DNA of 64,000 bases from assembly GCA_031002005.1 (NCBI GenBank), contig CM061920.1, positions 45,982,610-46,046,609 on the forward strand, given 5' to 3'. Origin of the DNA: Vandiemenella viatica. Lineage: Eukaryota > Arthropoda > Insecta > Orthoptera > Morabidae. Shown here piece after piece: positions 34,587-46,707 of the stretch (its first letter is position 1; every line of letters starts with the position of its first letter). Under the pieces are notes generated by a model. The model had not been told where the DNA came from. It saw only the letters and a program-made list of their open reading frames with translations, and made no database searches. The position numbers and the translations under genes are program-made.

Positions 34587-35374
34587 CAGAGGAACTCCAA
34601 TTATCCGAACTCCGATTGTCCAAATCGCTGATTATCGGAATCACTTAAGGCAGTCACATTACGTCGTGCGTGGAACAAGTTGAAAGGCATATCAGCTGAA
34701 GAAGAGAAGGAGAATGAAAAGGACAAATAGGAAAAAGAAGCTCAAGAAAAGGAAAGGGAAGAGACAGGAGAAGATGGGGATGATGTGTAACTTGAGAAAT
34801 TCAGAAACATTCTTCTGAAAATTCCTTGATCTCTAGACTAGTGCTGAAGATTTAGGGGAGTGGGTGGTGTGTGATTCGTCAAACTCTGGGTATGAAATTC
34901 TAAATGATGATGAACTTGTTGAAAGTGTGAGAGAAGAAAGTATCGAGGAAGAGGATGACCTTAACGTCGAAGTTGAAGCAGACACGGGACCATCAACTAG
35001 TCAAGCATTTGCCGGCCTTGAAGCTGCGTTGAAGTGGATGGAGCGTCAGCCCAAGTGTTACCACATGTAACTTCTCACTGTCAAGCGGATGAATACAGTC
35101 AAACAGCTTACTTTGACCGAGATGTTCAGCAAGCAATGGCTTATATTTACAGAACGGTACATACTGTACTAATGTACAGCACTTGTAAGTTGCCTTTTCA
35201 TTTAATTAATCAAAAACTCTTTTTCTTTAAAAATACTTTTTCCTCCCATTTTCAACATACTTACAGTAATTAATTAAAATAGATCCTTTTTCGGAAAAAA
35301 AAACAATTATCCGAATTTTTTATTATCCGAATGGGATCTGGTCCCAATTGATTTGGATAATTGGAGTTCTACTG
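34587..35374 (+). mobile_element. pogo/Tigger-like transposon, internally deleted
   Basis: TA on both sides. Ends are inverted: CAGAGGAACTCCAATTATCC on the left and GGATAATTGGAGTTCTACTG on the right, typical of Tigger/pogo elements. An ORF at 34864-35070 (GYEILNDDELVESVREE, then an acidic run and ALKWMERQP) matches the acidic C-terminal tail of pogo transposases. The DNA-binding and catalytic parts are gone. Confidence 0.8.
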
Positions 35375-35375
35375 T

Positions 35376-35684
35376 ACTTACACTGTAGATTTATTCAATA
35401 GAAAACTGGTGATGATGCTTTAGAAAATATAATAAATAATCATGATCTGTGTTGGTGTTTATTGATAGTGTATAAAAGTGATTTTACTTTAAAATTTCTG
35501 GTTGGTCCAACCTGTGTGTATCTGCTGTTTTCTTACTGATATTCTCACAGTTCAGTGTCCTGCTAACTACTTTTAGAGTAGGATTTACACATGTAACTGT
35601 CTTTGAGTACTGCACATTTGTTACATACTGTCTTCCTTTTAACTGTCGGAAGTCTGATTTGTGTGATGTGATTATTTGTTGCAG
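35376..35684. other. Intron, no recognised element
   Basis: Nothing beyond the acceptor region of the next exon. Confidence 0.4.
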
Positions 35685-35787
35685 ATTGCGTGATGTTGGA
35701 GAAGAGTTGCTGACAGTTATTGCAGATGTTGTACAGAGTGAATTAACATTCTTGCGGCTAGTAGACAATTTTTGGAGAGATCCTGAT
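35685..35787 (+). CDS. Host gene, internal exon c (34 codons)
   Basis: Acceptor TTATTTGTTGCAG, donor GTATGT. Its first base completes the arginine codon left by exon b (phase 2 to 1-base start), then reads LRDVGEELLTVIADVVQSEL and TFLRLVDNFWRDPD. It ends in phase 0. The exact phase fit over a 13.6 kb intron is strong support. The wording is the part most reminiscent of PCM1-type C-terminal sequence (hypothesis). Confidence 0.75.
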
Positions 35788-36690
35788 GTATGTATTGAAT
35801 ATTTTGTCTAAATCACATCACCAATTATGTGTGTAAAATCTTCAGTCTTCTTTTATTCTCTTAAATTAAAATTAGTCTTTAGTCTCAGTAAGGGCAGACT
35901 ACTGCTGTGTGGCCAGGCAGAGAAAATAAAATCTTTTTTGAACATGATAATTTGAGAGGATGCAGTTGTATGTCTGTTGCAGAATCACAAAGCATAAATA
36001 AAACTCATCTACACTGTTAAGTCTGAATAAGTTCACTCTTTGAAATCACTGGTAATTGTATGCACCGAATTTAAAATTTTGTTTTTCCTGTTGGTGACTC
36101 ATCCTACCAGGCAGTCTCTCTCTAGTTACAGAATTGTTGGTTTGAATTCCAGATGTCAGTCGTGCTGTTTCTCTCATGTCATTAACTATGGCTACTCCAC
36201 TTTCGATTTCAGTGAAGAAGAGTGGTAAGGAATGATCTATTTTCTTGTTGTCTGACTAGACAGCTTTCTTTACTTGATAGGAACATTTTTTTGTGACAAT
36301 GATGTATTTACAAATGATTGATATGGTTTAAAGTGATTGTACATGAAATAAGAGAGAGATTGCCTTTCAGATCCAATGCAATATTCGATGAATCCATGAC
36401 ATTGTTATTCTGAACAGGAAGGAAACTCGGTGAAAAAACAAAATGTATGCAAATTAGTCATAACTTGCCTATGTAATAATGCAAAATGGACCTTGTTATT
36501 ATAAAGGTTGCATTAGATGGGTATCCAAGTACTGCAAGGAATTGTATAAATACAGTCCTCTAGGCATCTGCAAATGATGTTTGAAACTCTGTTGCAAAAA
36601 ATGATTAATGGAAACAAGACATTAATTCTCTGCAATGTGGCCTTTGGCTCGTAGCAATAGATTTACACCATAGTATACAAAGGAAACATA
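35788..36690. other. Intron, no recognised element
   Basis: No coding or repeat feature supported. Confidence 0.4.
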
Positions 36691-36699
36691 TACAATCAC

Positions 36700-37095
36700 C
36701 CATGAGGAAATTCTCAAACCTTGGCTTTACAGGAAAAGTCACACTTTCAGTTTTTTGGGACTCACAAGGGGCCTTACTAGAACATTTACAAAAGAGGTAT
36801 CACTAAACACTGCTCTTCACTGTGGGATGGCCCATGACTAGCTAAACTAGCAATTTGAAGCAATAGTTAAGGAAAACTGTTGAGGCAATGTTGTTCCAAA
36901 ACAATGCCTGTACTCTTAGTGCTTTCCACGCTGTTGAAATACTACAGCAGCTACACTTCCCAATATGGTATCATCCTCCATATTGTTTTAACCTTGTCCC
37001 TTCAGACTATCACATATTTTGCCCACTAAAAGATTCTCTGAGAGGCTGCAGATTTGCCGTAGATCTAAAGGTAAAGAAAGTTATACATGAATGGT
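36700..37095 (+). pseudogene. mariner transposase C-terminal relic
   Basis: The plus strand reads FWDSQG-like text near 36757, then QNNACTLSAFHAV (relic of the H-D-N-A-x-P-H block). WYHPPYCFNLVPSDYHIF and LKDSLRGCRF follow (36888-37100), the third catalytic block and C-terminus of mariner proteins. The catalytic aspartate has been replaced in the first block. Termini are not visible. Confidence 0.75.
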
Positions 37096-37127
37096 ACTTT
37101 AATAATTACTTAATAATTTCAATGGAG

Positions 37128-37870
37128 TGCATGCTCCGGTGGCAATTTCCCTACACACCCATCTTCCCCCTTTCCTCCACCCATCGACAATTGCCCTCGA
37201 CAAATTTTAACTTGAAATTTTTTCAACGTAATTAGTAAATTATTCATCATTTCTCTTGGTAAGTGATTCCAATCTCTGACACCCTTACTGAAAAAAGAGA
37301 ATCCTTGTGCCTGAAATAGAGTGCCAGCTTGTGTTCATGGCCATATTTCCCCTTCCATGCATTACTTTTAATTCTTACGCCAATATCTTTCCATTCCTTG
37401 TACACTCCCGTGATCCTCTTCACCCTGCTCCTGTCCTCCAGTAAATCCCATTCCAGTAATTTTATCAAATCTGTTACTGATTGTGATAATTTTCAGAAAC
37501 AAATATAGCATCTCTTCTTTGCACCCCCTCCAGCTCCTGTATTTGATATCCAAAATTTGGGTCCCATACTACACCACCATATCCAAGCAATAGTCTGACC
37601 AAAGTTTTGTAACTTAGTTCATATACTTCTCTCGTACATCCCCTCATCACTCTTTCCAACAAGTGCAAAATTTCGAAATCTTTTCCTATAACCTGTCCAA
37701 TGTGTCCTGTCCAGTTGAGCTTGTTATCAAATGTAATGCCAAGATATTTACATTTCAAGTCTTCAACAAACAATTCTTTCCCCACCTTACAATCATAATC
37801 AATTTGTAGTTTTTTTATTTCTGCATCTAATGACTCTTTTTTTGAATTTATCTTCATCCCTTGTTTACCA
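37128..37870 (-). pseudogene. Non-LTR family C, minus copy
   Basis: Same family as 19587-20575, in reverse orientation. The minus strand reads EDLKCKYLGITFDNKLNWTG, VVWDPNFGYQIQELEGVQR and, after frame breaks, EWDLLEDRSRVKRITGVY. The 3' end (GGAGTGCATGCTCCGGTGGC near 37128) corresponds to the 20530 tail. 5' truncated. Confidence 0.8.
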
Positions 37871-39560
37871 ATGCAACTAGATATGCTGTTGTAAGCACCT
37901 TAGAATTTTGGCAAATTCTAGTTTCTTAGCCTCAAGTATAAAGGAGGGAGGAAGCTTTCGTTTAAACATAAGGTTGCATTGCAAGTACAGGTTATGTTGG
38001 GAACATTTCATGTAGAAGCTGATACTACAACCTAATTTATTAAATAAACCATTTTAAAAGCAGTAAAAACCCACAACATTTAATAAAAACACTAAATAAA
38101 CTTTTAATAAGAGTAAGGAAACTTTAAACCAACCTGGAATAGGATAATCCATTATTGTCCCACTTATAAACTATAGATTTCTGCTACGTGACCATTTCAC
38201 CATTTCTGAACACTTTTAAGTGAAGTAAAGTAATTTTAAAATAATAATAATTCAAAAGAAAACTAAATCTACTAAAATTCTTTAGTTTCTGACGGTGTAA
38301 ATAACGTAAATAAATTTTTAAACACTTAGATAAATACATTTCACTTTTAACATTTTTTATCACATGTTCCTAGTAATTTCTCGATCTAGAAAGTAGATTC
38401 CCTGAAAGAACTAAAAATCTAGTTTAACATATTTAAATTTCAGAACATTCCATGCAGTAGAACAGATTTTATAGACATTTTAAAGATTATTTCGTCACTG
38501 AACACATGTGGGTCAATAAAGAATTATTTGCAACTGAACCAAGTCATTTCCAGAGATAAAATAACTTTTAAAACACGTAACTAAATTAAAAAAAAAAAAA
38601 ATCCTGATAATTTTTCCTTTTCGATATAAACTATATGTTAGTAATTATTAACGTAAAACCATATGACTTCTAAATAGTTACTTTACCAAATCATGTCTAA
38701 GCTGGAACTTCGCTATCTCGCCATCGATTTTCATAAAATTTATGCCATTGAACTCTGGAATTAATGTAGAACACTTTGGGACTAATTTCATTTAGATTAA
38801 TTGTAATTCAGCAGGTGACCATAAAAAGTACTTACATTTTCTAGAACTGGGGAAATACCCACTTGCTAAAAGACTTGGTATCACTACACAAAATAAATAA
38901 AAATTTAAACTAATCACTCGAAATTTCTCACTAAACATCCTTTGAGCATCTTGCAGATAAGACTACATACTGTCAAAGTTTGAACACTTTTTATAATCTA
39001 GATCGTTTAGTGCAATATACACACTTTTTGCTAAGCGGAAGTATAAATGAGCAGTACAGTCGGGGTCAATATAAGCGGGGACCTCATAGTGGGGGAGGTC
39101 TTTTGATTTCATCTTTTGTCTTTACTCCGGGAGCGATATGTAAGGTAACTCTGCGTTAGAGTGTTGTGGCGGAACGGTTTTAACTGCGTTAGCCTGGAAA
39201 CTGGTGTCGGCCATGTTGGGTGTTCTTGTAACAGATCGTGATTTCAATTACTACTAAGACATTTTAAATTTCAAAAGGGATTTTTTTATTCGGTCGGTAT
39301 CACTTCTCTCCACAACCTACAGTTTTCTGGAAATGTTTGTTCAATCGCCTACTCAACTGTAGAATGCAAATATTTAAAATGTGACTTTTGAAAATAAACT
39401 TCAGATTTCTATCAAAGTGAACTTTTGTGATTTCATAGCAAACTGAAACCTTTTATGAGTTTGTGGTTTAAACAAATTTAGTGGCAACCTGTGCGCATCT
39501 CAGTTGAGAATCCAGAAGGGCTACATGGTCAATTAAAATTATTAACGTCAGAGAACTTTC
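37871..39560. other. Intron, no recognised element
   Basis: AT-rich. A GC-richer patch near 39060-39235 (TCGGGGTCAATATAAGCGGG, GTCGGCCATGTTGG) stands out but has no identifiable content. Confidence 0.4.
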
Positions 39561-39644
39561 ATTTCAAGTGAACTGCTAGTTAAGGTACAAGCCTATACCC
39601 AACCCCAGTATAGGTTTGGTGTCTTACACTGCCCAGATCATCCA

Positions 39645-39720
39645 ATAGCTGTTTACGGTACTCTACCTGTTTGATCCTTTTGTATAGCATTATGTCATCT
39701 GCAAACAATCTAATTTCTAT
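39645..39720 (-). pseudogene. Non-LTR family C, tiny RT fragment
   Basis: Minus strand reads EIRLFADDIMLYKRI, identical in type to the palm block at 19665. Confidence 0.6.
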
Positions 39721-39785
39721 TTATTTATTTATTTTTTTTTAATTTGATGACAACATAGTATAGCTTCGACAAGTTGTATTGAAAC

Positions 39786-39960
39786 CAAGCCGGGTGGGTG
39801 AGCAGTTAATGCTCAGGACTGGCATTTGAGAGGCTGCAGGTTCAATCCCGACAGATCATCAAGATTTTTGTTTACCATTGTTTCCTGAAATCACGTGAGA
39901 CAAATGCAAAGTGTGTTGAAAAATGATGAACCTGTAAGATCTCTATCCTACTTGTAATAA
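39786..39960 (+). repeat. tRNA-derived SINE-like sequence
   Basis: GGTGGGTGAGCAGTTAATGC and GCAGGTTCAATCCC give an A-box and a B-box at normal tRNA spacing. The downstream body differs from the SINE at 570. Confidence 0.5.
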
Positions 39961-40321
39961 ATTTTATATTTACATTACAGATGATTTTTTACACCCTTCA
40001 AGTAGAGTACCCTGCACAAAACATACAATTTTTGTGATAGTTTGAAGCATTCCTTCAGTATTCTGTGATTTAGATTAAATCAAAATGAGCTTCAGTGATC
40101 CATTAGACTGACTCCATCTGTTTCAGACAAACAAATATGGAAATTTAATTTAATTGTAAATGAGATATTGAATTTCCTTGTCCTACAAATCTATCATGCT
40201 ATCATATATAACAAAAAAGTATTATTTGGTCTTAAAAAGGTGTAGTAGAAGGGTCCAAATCTAAATATTAAATTTGTAGTAATTTATGCATTTCTTTTGT
40301 TTATTCTATAACTAGCTGAGG

Positions 40322-40850
40322 TACCCTGCTTCGCTCAGGGAGTTGATATAATATTGTGTGGTAGTTGGAATAAAAGGATGAACTTTAAAATGGAGGAGGT
40401 AATCTTTTTATTGAAAACATATTCTAACTTTTGCAATACTTGTTTATGAACAAATTTTTCATTTTCTTAACCGGAGTATATACGTACAAATTTTTAGAAT
40501 TTCCTACTCGAAAGCAAGCTACGTATAGTTGATTGTGAGAGAGGCAGGAGTCTTTGAGGTTGATGCCGCAATGTTTTAAAGTCTGTCCTTGCGCTTTGTT
40601 AATCGTAAAACTATAGGCTAATTTGATTTGAAATTGCGTGCTTTTAAATTGGAATGGCAGTTCAGTATAGATCAGGGTATTCTGAGGATTAATACTATGT
40701 GTTTCGATTCTGGAGTTTCCCCGGTCATGTAATGTAGAAATTCCTGTGGAGGTGCTTCCAGTGGTGGTAATTGAATTTTTCCATTCATGCAACAGAATCG
40801 TGGTCTTCCCCCACTTAATTTTTTTCGCGTTGCAAAATTGTTATATACCT
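40322..40850 (-). mobile_element. Helitron 3' part with helicase remnant
   Basis: On the minus strand 40424-40792 encode the C-terminal part of the Helitron PIF1-like helicase: LPFQFKSTQFQIKLAYSFTI, NKAQGQTLKHCGI and LSHNQLYVACFRV. Downstream on that strand comes a hairpin (CCCTG...CAGGG, 40334-40350), 8 bases of spacer, then CTAG (40322-40325) followed by T, the canonical Helitron 3' end. The helicase frame is intact only in this segment, and Rep is absent. A 168-bp satellite array begins directly on the other side. Confidence 0.8.
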
Positions 40851-40861
40851 CTCTTAGAATA

Positions 40862-42300
40862 TAATGTTACCACGGCGGAAACCTTAGTCTTCAATATGAT
40901 ATCTCATTTATCTATATCAGTTAGATATCAAGGGAGATAAATAGCTCATGACACAAAAATACGTTGTAGAATCATTTGTACTTTTTCCCTTTAAGGGTTG
41001 AATTCCAAAAACTTCTTTCTTAAAATATTACGTCACCAAAGCTGAGACATTATTCCTCATAATCTTACTCGATTTATCGATTTTGGATAGCTATTCAGGG
41101 CGATAAGTGGCTCGAGACACAAAAAAAACGCATTTTAGAAAAATTGACATTTTTGCCCTTTAAGGGTCGAATTACGGAAAATTCCTTTCTTAAATTATAA
41201 TGTTACCACGGCGGAGACCTTATTCTTTAATATGATACCTCAATTATCTATATCGGTTAGATTTCGAGGGAGATAAATCACTCGTGACACAAAAATGCGT
41301 TATTGAAAAATTTATACTTTTTTCCTTTAAGGGTTGGATTCCAAAAACATTCTTTCTTAAAATATGATTTCACAAAGCTAAGACATTGCTCCTTATTATC
41401 CTACTTCATTTATCGATTTTGGTTAGATATCCTGGGAGATAAATGGCTCGAGATACAAAAAATGCATTTTAGAAAAATTAATATTTTTGTCCTTTAAGGG
41501 TTGAACTACGAAAAATTCCTTTCTTAAAATATAATGTTACCACGGCGGAGACCTTATTCTTTAATATGATACCTCATTTATTTATATCGGTTAGATATTA
41601 AAGGAGATAAATCACTCGTGACACAAAAATGCGTTATAGAAAAATTTATACCTTTTCCCTTTAAAGGTTGAATTCCAAAAACATTCTTTCTTAAAATACG
41701 ATTTCACAAAGCTGAGACATTACTCCTCATAATCCTACTTCATTCATCGATTTTGGATACATATCCAGGGAGCAAAATGGTTCGAGATACAAAAAAAAAA
41801 ACCAATTTAGAAAATTGACATTTTTGCCCTTTAAGGGTTGAACTACGAAAAATTCCTTTCTTAAAATATAATGTTACCACGGTGGAGACCTTAGTCTTTA
41901 ATATGAAACCTCATTTATCTATATCGGTTAGATATTAATGGAGATAAATCGCTCGTGACACAAAAACGAATTGCAAAAATATTGATACTTTTGCCCTTTA
42001 AAGGGTCAAATTCCGAAAAATTTCTGTCTTAATATATGACGTTACTAAAGCGGTGATCTTAATCTTTAAGTTGATACTTCATTAAACGATTTTAGATAGG
42101 TATCCAGGGAAATAAATGACACGTAACATAGAAAACAGCATTTTATAAATATTGAAATTTTTGCCCTTTGAGGGTCAAATTCCGAAAACTTCATTTCTTA
42201 AAATATGATGTGACCAAAATGAAGTCCATAAGCTTTAAAATGACACCTCATTCATTGATTTCGGTTAAGTGTGAAGGAAGATACAGGCTTGTGACAAAAA
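40862..42300 (+). repeat. 168-bp satellite array with dimeric higher-order period
   Basis: About eight and a half monomers. Type A starts ATGTTACCACGGCGGAGACC (40862, 41203, 41532, 41871). Type B carries TCACAAAGC/TCACCAAAGCTGAGAC (41031, 41369, 41701). They alternate at about 168 bases, giving a roughly 336-base dimer. The last two units (42039, 42209) depart from the pattern. Every monomer has a CCCTTTAAGGGT-type palindrome and a GGGAGATAAATGGCTCG block. Confidence 0.85.
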
Positions 42301-42654
42301 ATACCTTATAAAAATAATATATATGATGCTTCATGTCATTTGGGGGATATATATATATGCTTTTCTAGTATGTATAATAATCAGTTTTTAAATGATTCAC
42401 AAATCTATATGCTAGAGCTTCTCAATGTTTTCCTTGCCAGGCCACTCTTCCATTAAAAGAAAAGTTCTCACCTCCCACCCTGGGCCACAATTTTATTATT
42501 AAAGAATAACCTCATTAATTAATTTGAAGTTAAAATAAAGGTTTTCAGCTCTAAGAGGCAGTAAAAGAAATTTACTTCGAAATGTATATGAGGAGACAAA
42601 CTTGTTTGTAAAATGGCAGCATGGGTTCAGGTTTGTATATTCATGTGAACCTCG

Positions 42655-43795
42655 GTGAGCTGCATGCAAAATATTCCAGATGAAATGGACAAGAGAGGCC
42701 GATATGATAGTGTAGCACTTGATCCCTCTAAGGTGTTTTATGGAGTGAGCCATAAAATAGAAGTAAATAACGTAAAAGTCGTTGAAGTGGATGAAAACTT
42801 AATTTTCTGGGGAGAGGAATTTGTATTTGGTGGAAATCAAAGAGTTAGGATAGGAAATGCTGTAGCAAAAGAAAAAGTGAAAATGTGAGTGCCACAAGGT
42901 AGTCTATTGGGACCATTGCAGTATATTATTCTTATAAATGATTTTGTTGATTGTTTTGCAGTCGGAAGTTAGGTTGTTTGCTGAAGAGATTGTGTTATGC
43001 AGCACGATAATGATGGGAGAGAGGTGTGAACAGCTACAGAACGGTCTGAACAGTATAAAGAGGTGGGTAGTTAAACTTGAAATGGAGATAAATGCTAAGA
43101 AGAGTCAGCTGATTATGTACAAAGATAATTTAATGAAGGATCTTTATGATAATAGCAGGAAAGGAATTGCTTGTTGAAGGTTTGAGGTATCTTGAAATCT
43201 CTCTGAATTGTTCCACAATTGATAGCAAACTCAATTTGGAAAGTTGTTGAGAGAAGTTTAAAAATTCTTCATATGTGGGATAGGGTGGTGACGGATTGTA
43301 CCTGAGAAGTAGAGAATAGATTACAAAACCTTCATTAGACCTTTGCTAGGATGTGCCAGTCCAGTATGGGACCCACATTTGGGTATTAAATGGAGAGGAT
43401 ACAAAGGAGGGCAGCTGGATTTTTTTTTGTAAGATATTACAGAACACATTCTGTAATTGAGATGATACAGGAACTGGCATGGGATTCATTGAAGACTGGA
43501 GACATGTGAAGAGAATACTGGGAATGAGTAAGGCATATATATTGGTGATAAGGCTTCATTGAGAATAGATAGTAGAATTAAGAACAGTACATGGAAGGGT
43601 AGAGGTAACGATGACCATTAGCTAGCACTTGATGTCAACGTTAAGATAGTGTGGCAAATTATCTTTTGTATGTAAGGGAGTCAATTATTGAAACCAATTA
43701 CCAATGGAAATGGTAAACAACTTACTAAAAAAACTGCAATAATTTAAAATTAAAATTTGTAAGGGGAAAAAGTAGCAGGCTGGAGTTATTGCAGA
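42655..43795 (+). pseudogene. Non-LTR family C, longer degraded copy
   Basis: Contains RT segments upstream of the palm (FVFGGNQRVRIGNAVAKEK), VPQGSLLGPLQYIILINDF near 42890, an altered palm block (SEVRLFAEEIVLCS, where F-A-D-D has become F-A-E-E), and degraded thumb and C-terminal parts to about 43790. Many frameshifts. Confidence 0.75.
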
Positions 43796-43799
43796 TAAT

Positions 43800-44432
43800 A
43801 AATTGTAGATATAAAAAAAAAATAATAATAAAGCATACTCAATGTATTAGAAATGTCCATTTCTAGCTAGGATGGCATCAGTTTTCTTCTAAAGAGTGGC
43901 ACAAGACTGAATGGTTCATGTAAATTCTTCTCATTCATCTACTGGCTTGTAAAAGGTTTACCCATAGCTTTACTATCATTGGTGTTATTTTTAATACAGC
44001 AAATGTGTTAAATTTAAAGTAGGTCGGTGAAAGCATTTGTCAGCATTATAAACAAGTATTTAGAAAAAGTAAACCAACCAATGGCAGGCTGGTAAACAAA
44101 CACAAGAGTACAACTCTAAATAATATTGATTTTATATTCTACTTTTCCAGAAGGATTATAATGAATATTTGTTAATATCAAGGTAATCACCTCTTCTACC
44201 CTGCCTATAAATTTATCAAGTAATGATTCTCTAAAAAAGTTCTTAGTGTAAATTGCAGCTTTCCTTCACATTTCACCAGGAAGAAAAATAAAATAAATAA
44301 AATAAATAAAATAAAAATAAAAAAACACTTTAATCCTTTGATGAAAGCCACAGCATGATGGCAGAAATGTTAGGTTTTAATAAATCGAAGCTGCTCCACC
44401 TGAAGAACCAAGATAATACAAAAAAATACTCT
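43800..44432. other. Intron, low-complexity A-rich tract
   Basis: Includes an (AATAA)n-like run at about 44284-44325; otherwise nothing. Confidence 0.5.
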
Positions 44433-44532
44433 TGTTGTCTTGGTTTTCCAGTTGGTACCGCATCAATTTATTGAAACCTAATATTAGGTTTCAATAAAAT
44501 GACGTGGTTCCATTTGGAAAACCAAGATAACA
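44433..44532. repeat. 100-bp palindrome
   Basis: Arms TTGGTTTTCCAGTTGGTACC and GGTTCCATTTGGAAAACCAA pair, with a perfect 26-bp core centred at 44482 (ATTGAAACCTAA and its complement). A diverged half lies just upstream (TTAGGTTTTAATAAATCGAAG near 44370), suggesting a small foldback family. Confidence 0.7.
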
Positions 44533-45518
44533 TGGACAACGGCTGATGTAACAATTTAGTTTGCTTGCACACACTGAACTTGTGTTGGCGATAATAGGTA
44601 TGATGGATGGTTGACTTGATTGTTTAGGTTTGCTGGTTCGATTCTTCTACTAAGTCAATTCACAGGTCGCATTTCAGTTAACATCTGATTTATTAACCAA
44701 GCACATACATCTATCCCATTCACCACCACTAATTATACTTATTCCTCCTGACCATGGATAAGACTATACAGTACTTCATTTCCTCCGATTACAAGTTCTG
44801 ACCACGCTTCTGACTATCAAGTCTACACACTGTGTTACCACTTCTCACCACTGCTAGCTTGTCGTTCGTCTTGAAGCACTTCCCTAACGTGATTAGTGGA
44901 CAACATTTTATTACTTTTAGGTCCACAATTATACAAGGCCACGCTGTAACCTTAACACTACTCTTACGGTGGCCAGCTACCGACTCCTGCGGCGGCCTGC
45001 TACAGACTGACTCAACAATTACAATTTTACACCGCGCCTCTGCACTTAACAATGTTTCGTGGTGACTTAAAGCTTTACAGATAATATACATGGCTTAATA
45101 CTGTCTCGCCACACTGCGGATGTCTACACAATCAAAAAATACACTTTTCACGTGCAGAACAAAGTTAGACATTTATTTCACAGGTGGATGGCAACACAAT
45201 TTTATTTTTTTTCCGTATAAGGCATCAGGTTCAGTGATGATCTGGCCAAATCACAACACATCGCATCCTGAAAATACCAATTCTGCAATAGTGAGGGGAG
45301 GGGGGAAGGAGTGGGAGGATAGGATTTAGTTTATGATGTGATATCCATATACTTGAATAGCTTGAGACTATTCAGAATAATTGATGTGCCAGATTTGATC
45401 AGAAACAATTGTATTGTACTATATTGGTTGTATGTTATTACAATTCCAACTTCACATTTTAAGTACTTGTAAACATTTATTTGACTTTCTTATCATTTAT
45501 ATTCTATTTTTCTACCAG
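44533..45518. other. Intron, GC-richer patch without recognised content
   Basis: 44830-45060 is GC-rich for this window and reads open on both strands, but neither frame has recognisable domains. Possibly an unrecognised LTR. Confidence 0.35.
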
Positions 45519-45584
45519 GAACCTGTAGAGGCACCTGCTGCAAATTTGAATATATCAGAGGCATTCCTGCTAACTACAAACCAG
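45519..45584 (+). CDS. Host gene, internal exon d (22 codons)
   Basis: Acceptor TATTTTTCTACCAG, donor GTGAGT. Reads EPVEAPAANLNISEAFLLTT plus NQ, phase 0 in and out, compatible with exons c and e. Short and acidic. Confidence 0.65.
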
Positions 45585-46652
45585 GTGAGTGGTGCAAGCT
45601 ATTTAATTGTTATCACAGTGTGTTCTGTAACTATAATAGTATCAGTGGAAATGTAGATAGGCAGTTGAAATAAGAAAAGATACCGTAAGTAAACTCAGCA
45701 GAGATGAAGTGGGAAGGCTTTGATGAACACACAATTATACTTTCCCATTATCTATTGTATGGTCAACATCTCTCCCCCCCCCCCCAAATCTGATTAAGGA
45801 TTGAGTTCAGGGAGGAAGGCAGTGACGGAATAGATGTATGGACCAATAGGAGTAGGAGGAGTGGTTGGTTTTCAGGGGAGGGGACAGGTAGGTGAGATTT
45901 AATTAGGATCACACTTAGCTCCATCTCCTCCAAAACCACATCCTTCTCCTTTATCAGCAGTTCTTCACTTCTTCACTCTCATTGCCTTCCTTTCTGAAGT
46001 TGCTCCACTAACATAGAAATGCATACCGTGAGAGAATTCTAAAAGAATTCAGTACAACATCATAATTATATCAGCTGTAAGGACTCAAAGCCTTTACACA
46101 CTCTCTGAACCTCCACATACTGATCCCAAACGACAGACAATACTAACTCAATCAGTCTAAGAATCCATTTAAAGTCCGATCTCCCATATCAGTCCATTTC
46201 TGTCCTTACCCCTAAGAGCTCCAGGAAACATCATCCTGTACTTTCCATCTAGCATACAATATGCAGGCGGTCCAGGATGTCACATAGATGCTGCCTATGG
46301 ATCTTTCAAAAAGTTGATATCTGCCTTAATACATATATATATATATATATATATATCTACACCAATATCCCAGATTGCCAGAGCCTTAATTCCCTTAAAT
46401 ACTAGTTACATACACCATCAACACATGCTCCCTAACATTGTTTTCCTCTTTTCACTGACTCACTTTATTCTAGTAAAAATCTCTTGACTTTCCTGTCCCA
46501 CATCTACCATCAGATATGAGACACTTATATGAGCACCCGCATAGCACTCTCCCATGTCAACCTCTCCTTTGGCAGATTGAAGGTTTCTTGATATTTTAAA
46601 AAAAAAACAGCAACCAGTAACAGTTTGTTTGATGTTGTATATTTATTAACCA
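45585..46652. other. Intron, no recognised element
   Basis: A C-run at 45774-45785 and an (AT)n run near 46330-46358 only. Confidence 0.5.
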
Positions 46653-46705
46653 CTAGCAGTTACCCGCGACTTTGTCCGCGTTGATGAGTGTTGTAATATA
46701 AGAAT
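46653..46705 (-). mobile_element. Helitron-type 3' terminus (second)
   Basis: CTAG at 46653-46656 preceded on the minus strand by spacer and a GC hairpin (CGCG..CGCG, 46665-46680). The inner sequence TTGTAATATAAGAATTTC resembles 62430, so it is the same family. A SINE interrupts the interior. Confidence 0.6.
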
Positions 46706-46707
46706 TT

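Noticed and set aside
42420..42500. Second hAT terminus (TTCTCAATGTTTTCC near GCCACTC)
   Set aside because: Wording is suggestive of hAT ends but no partner end or duplication is seen.
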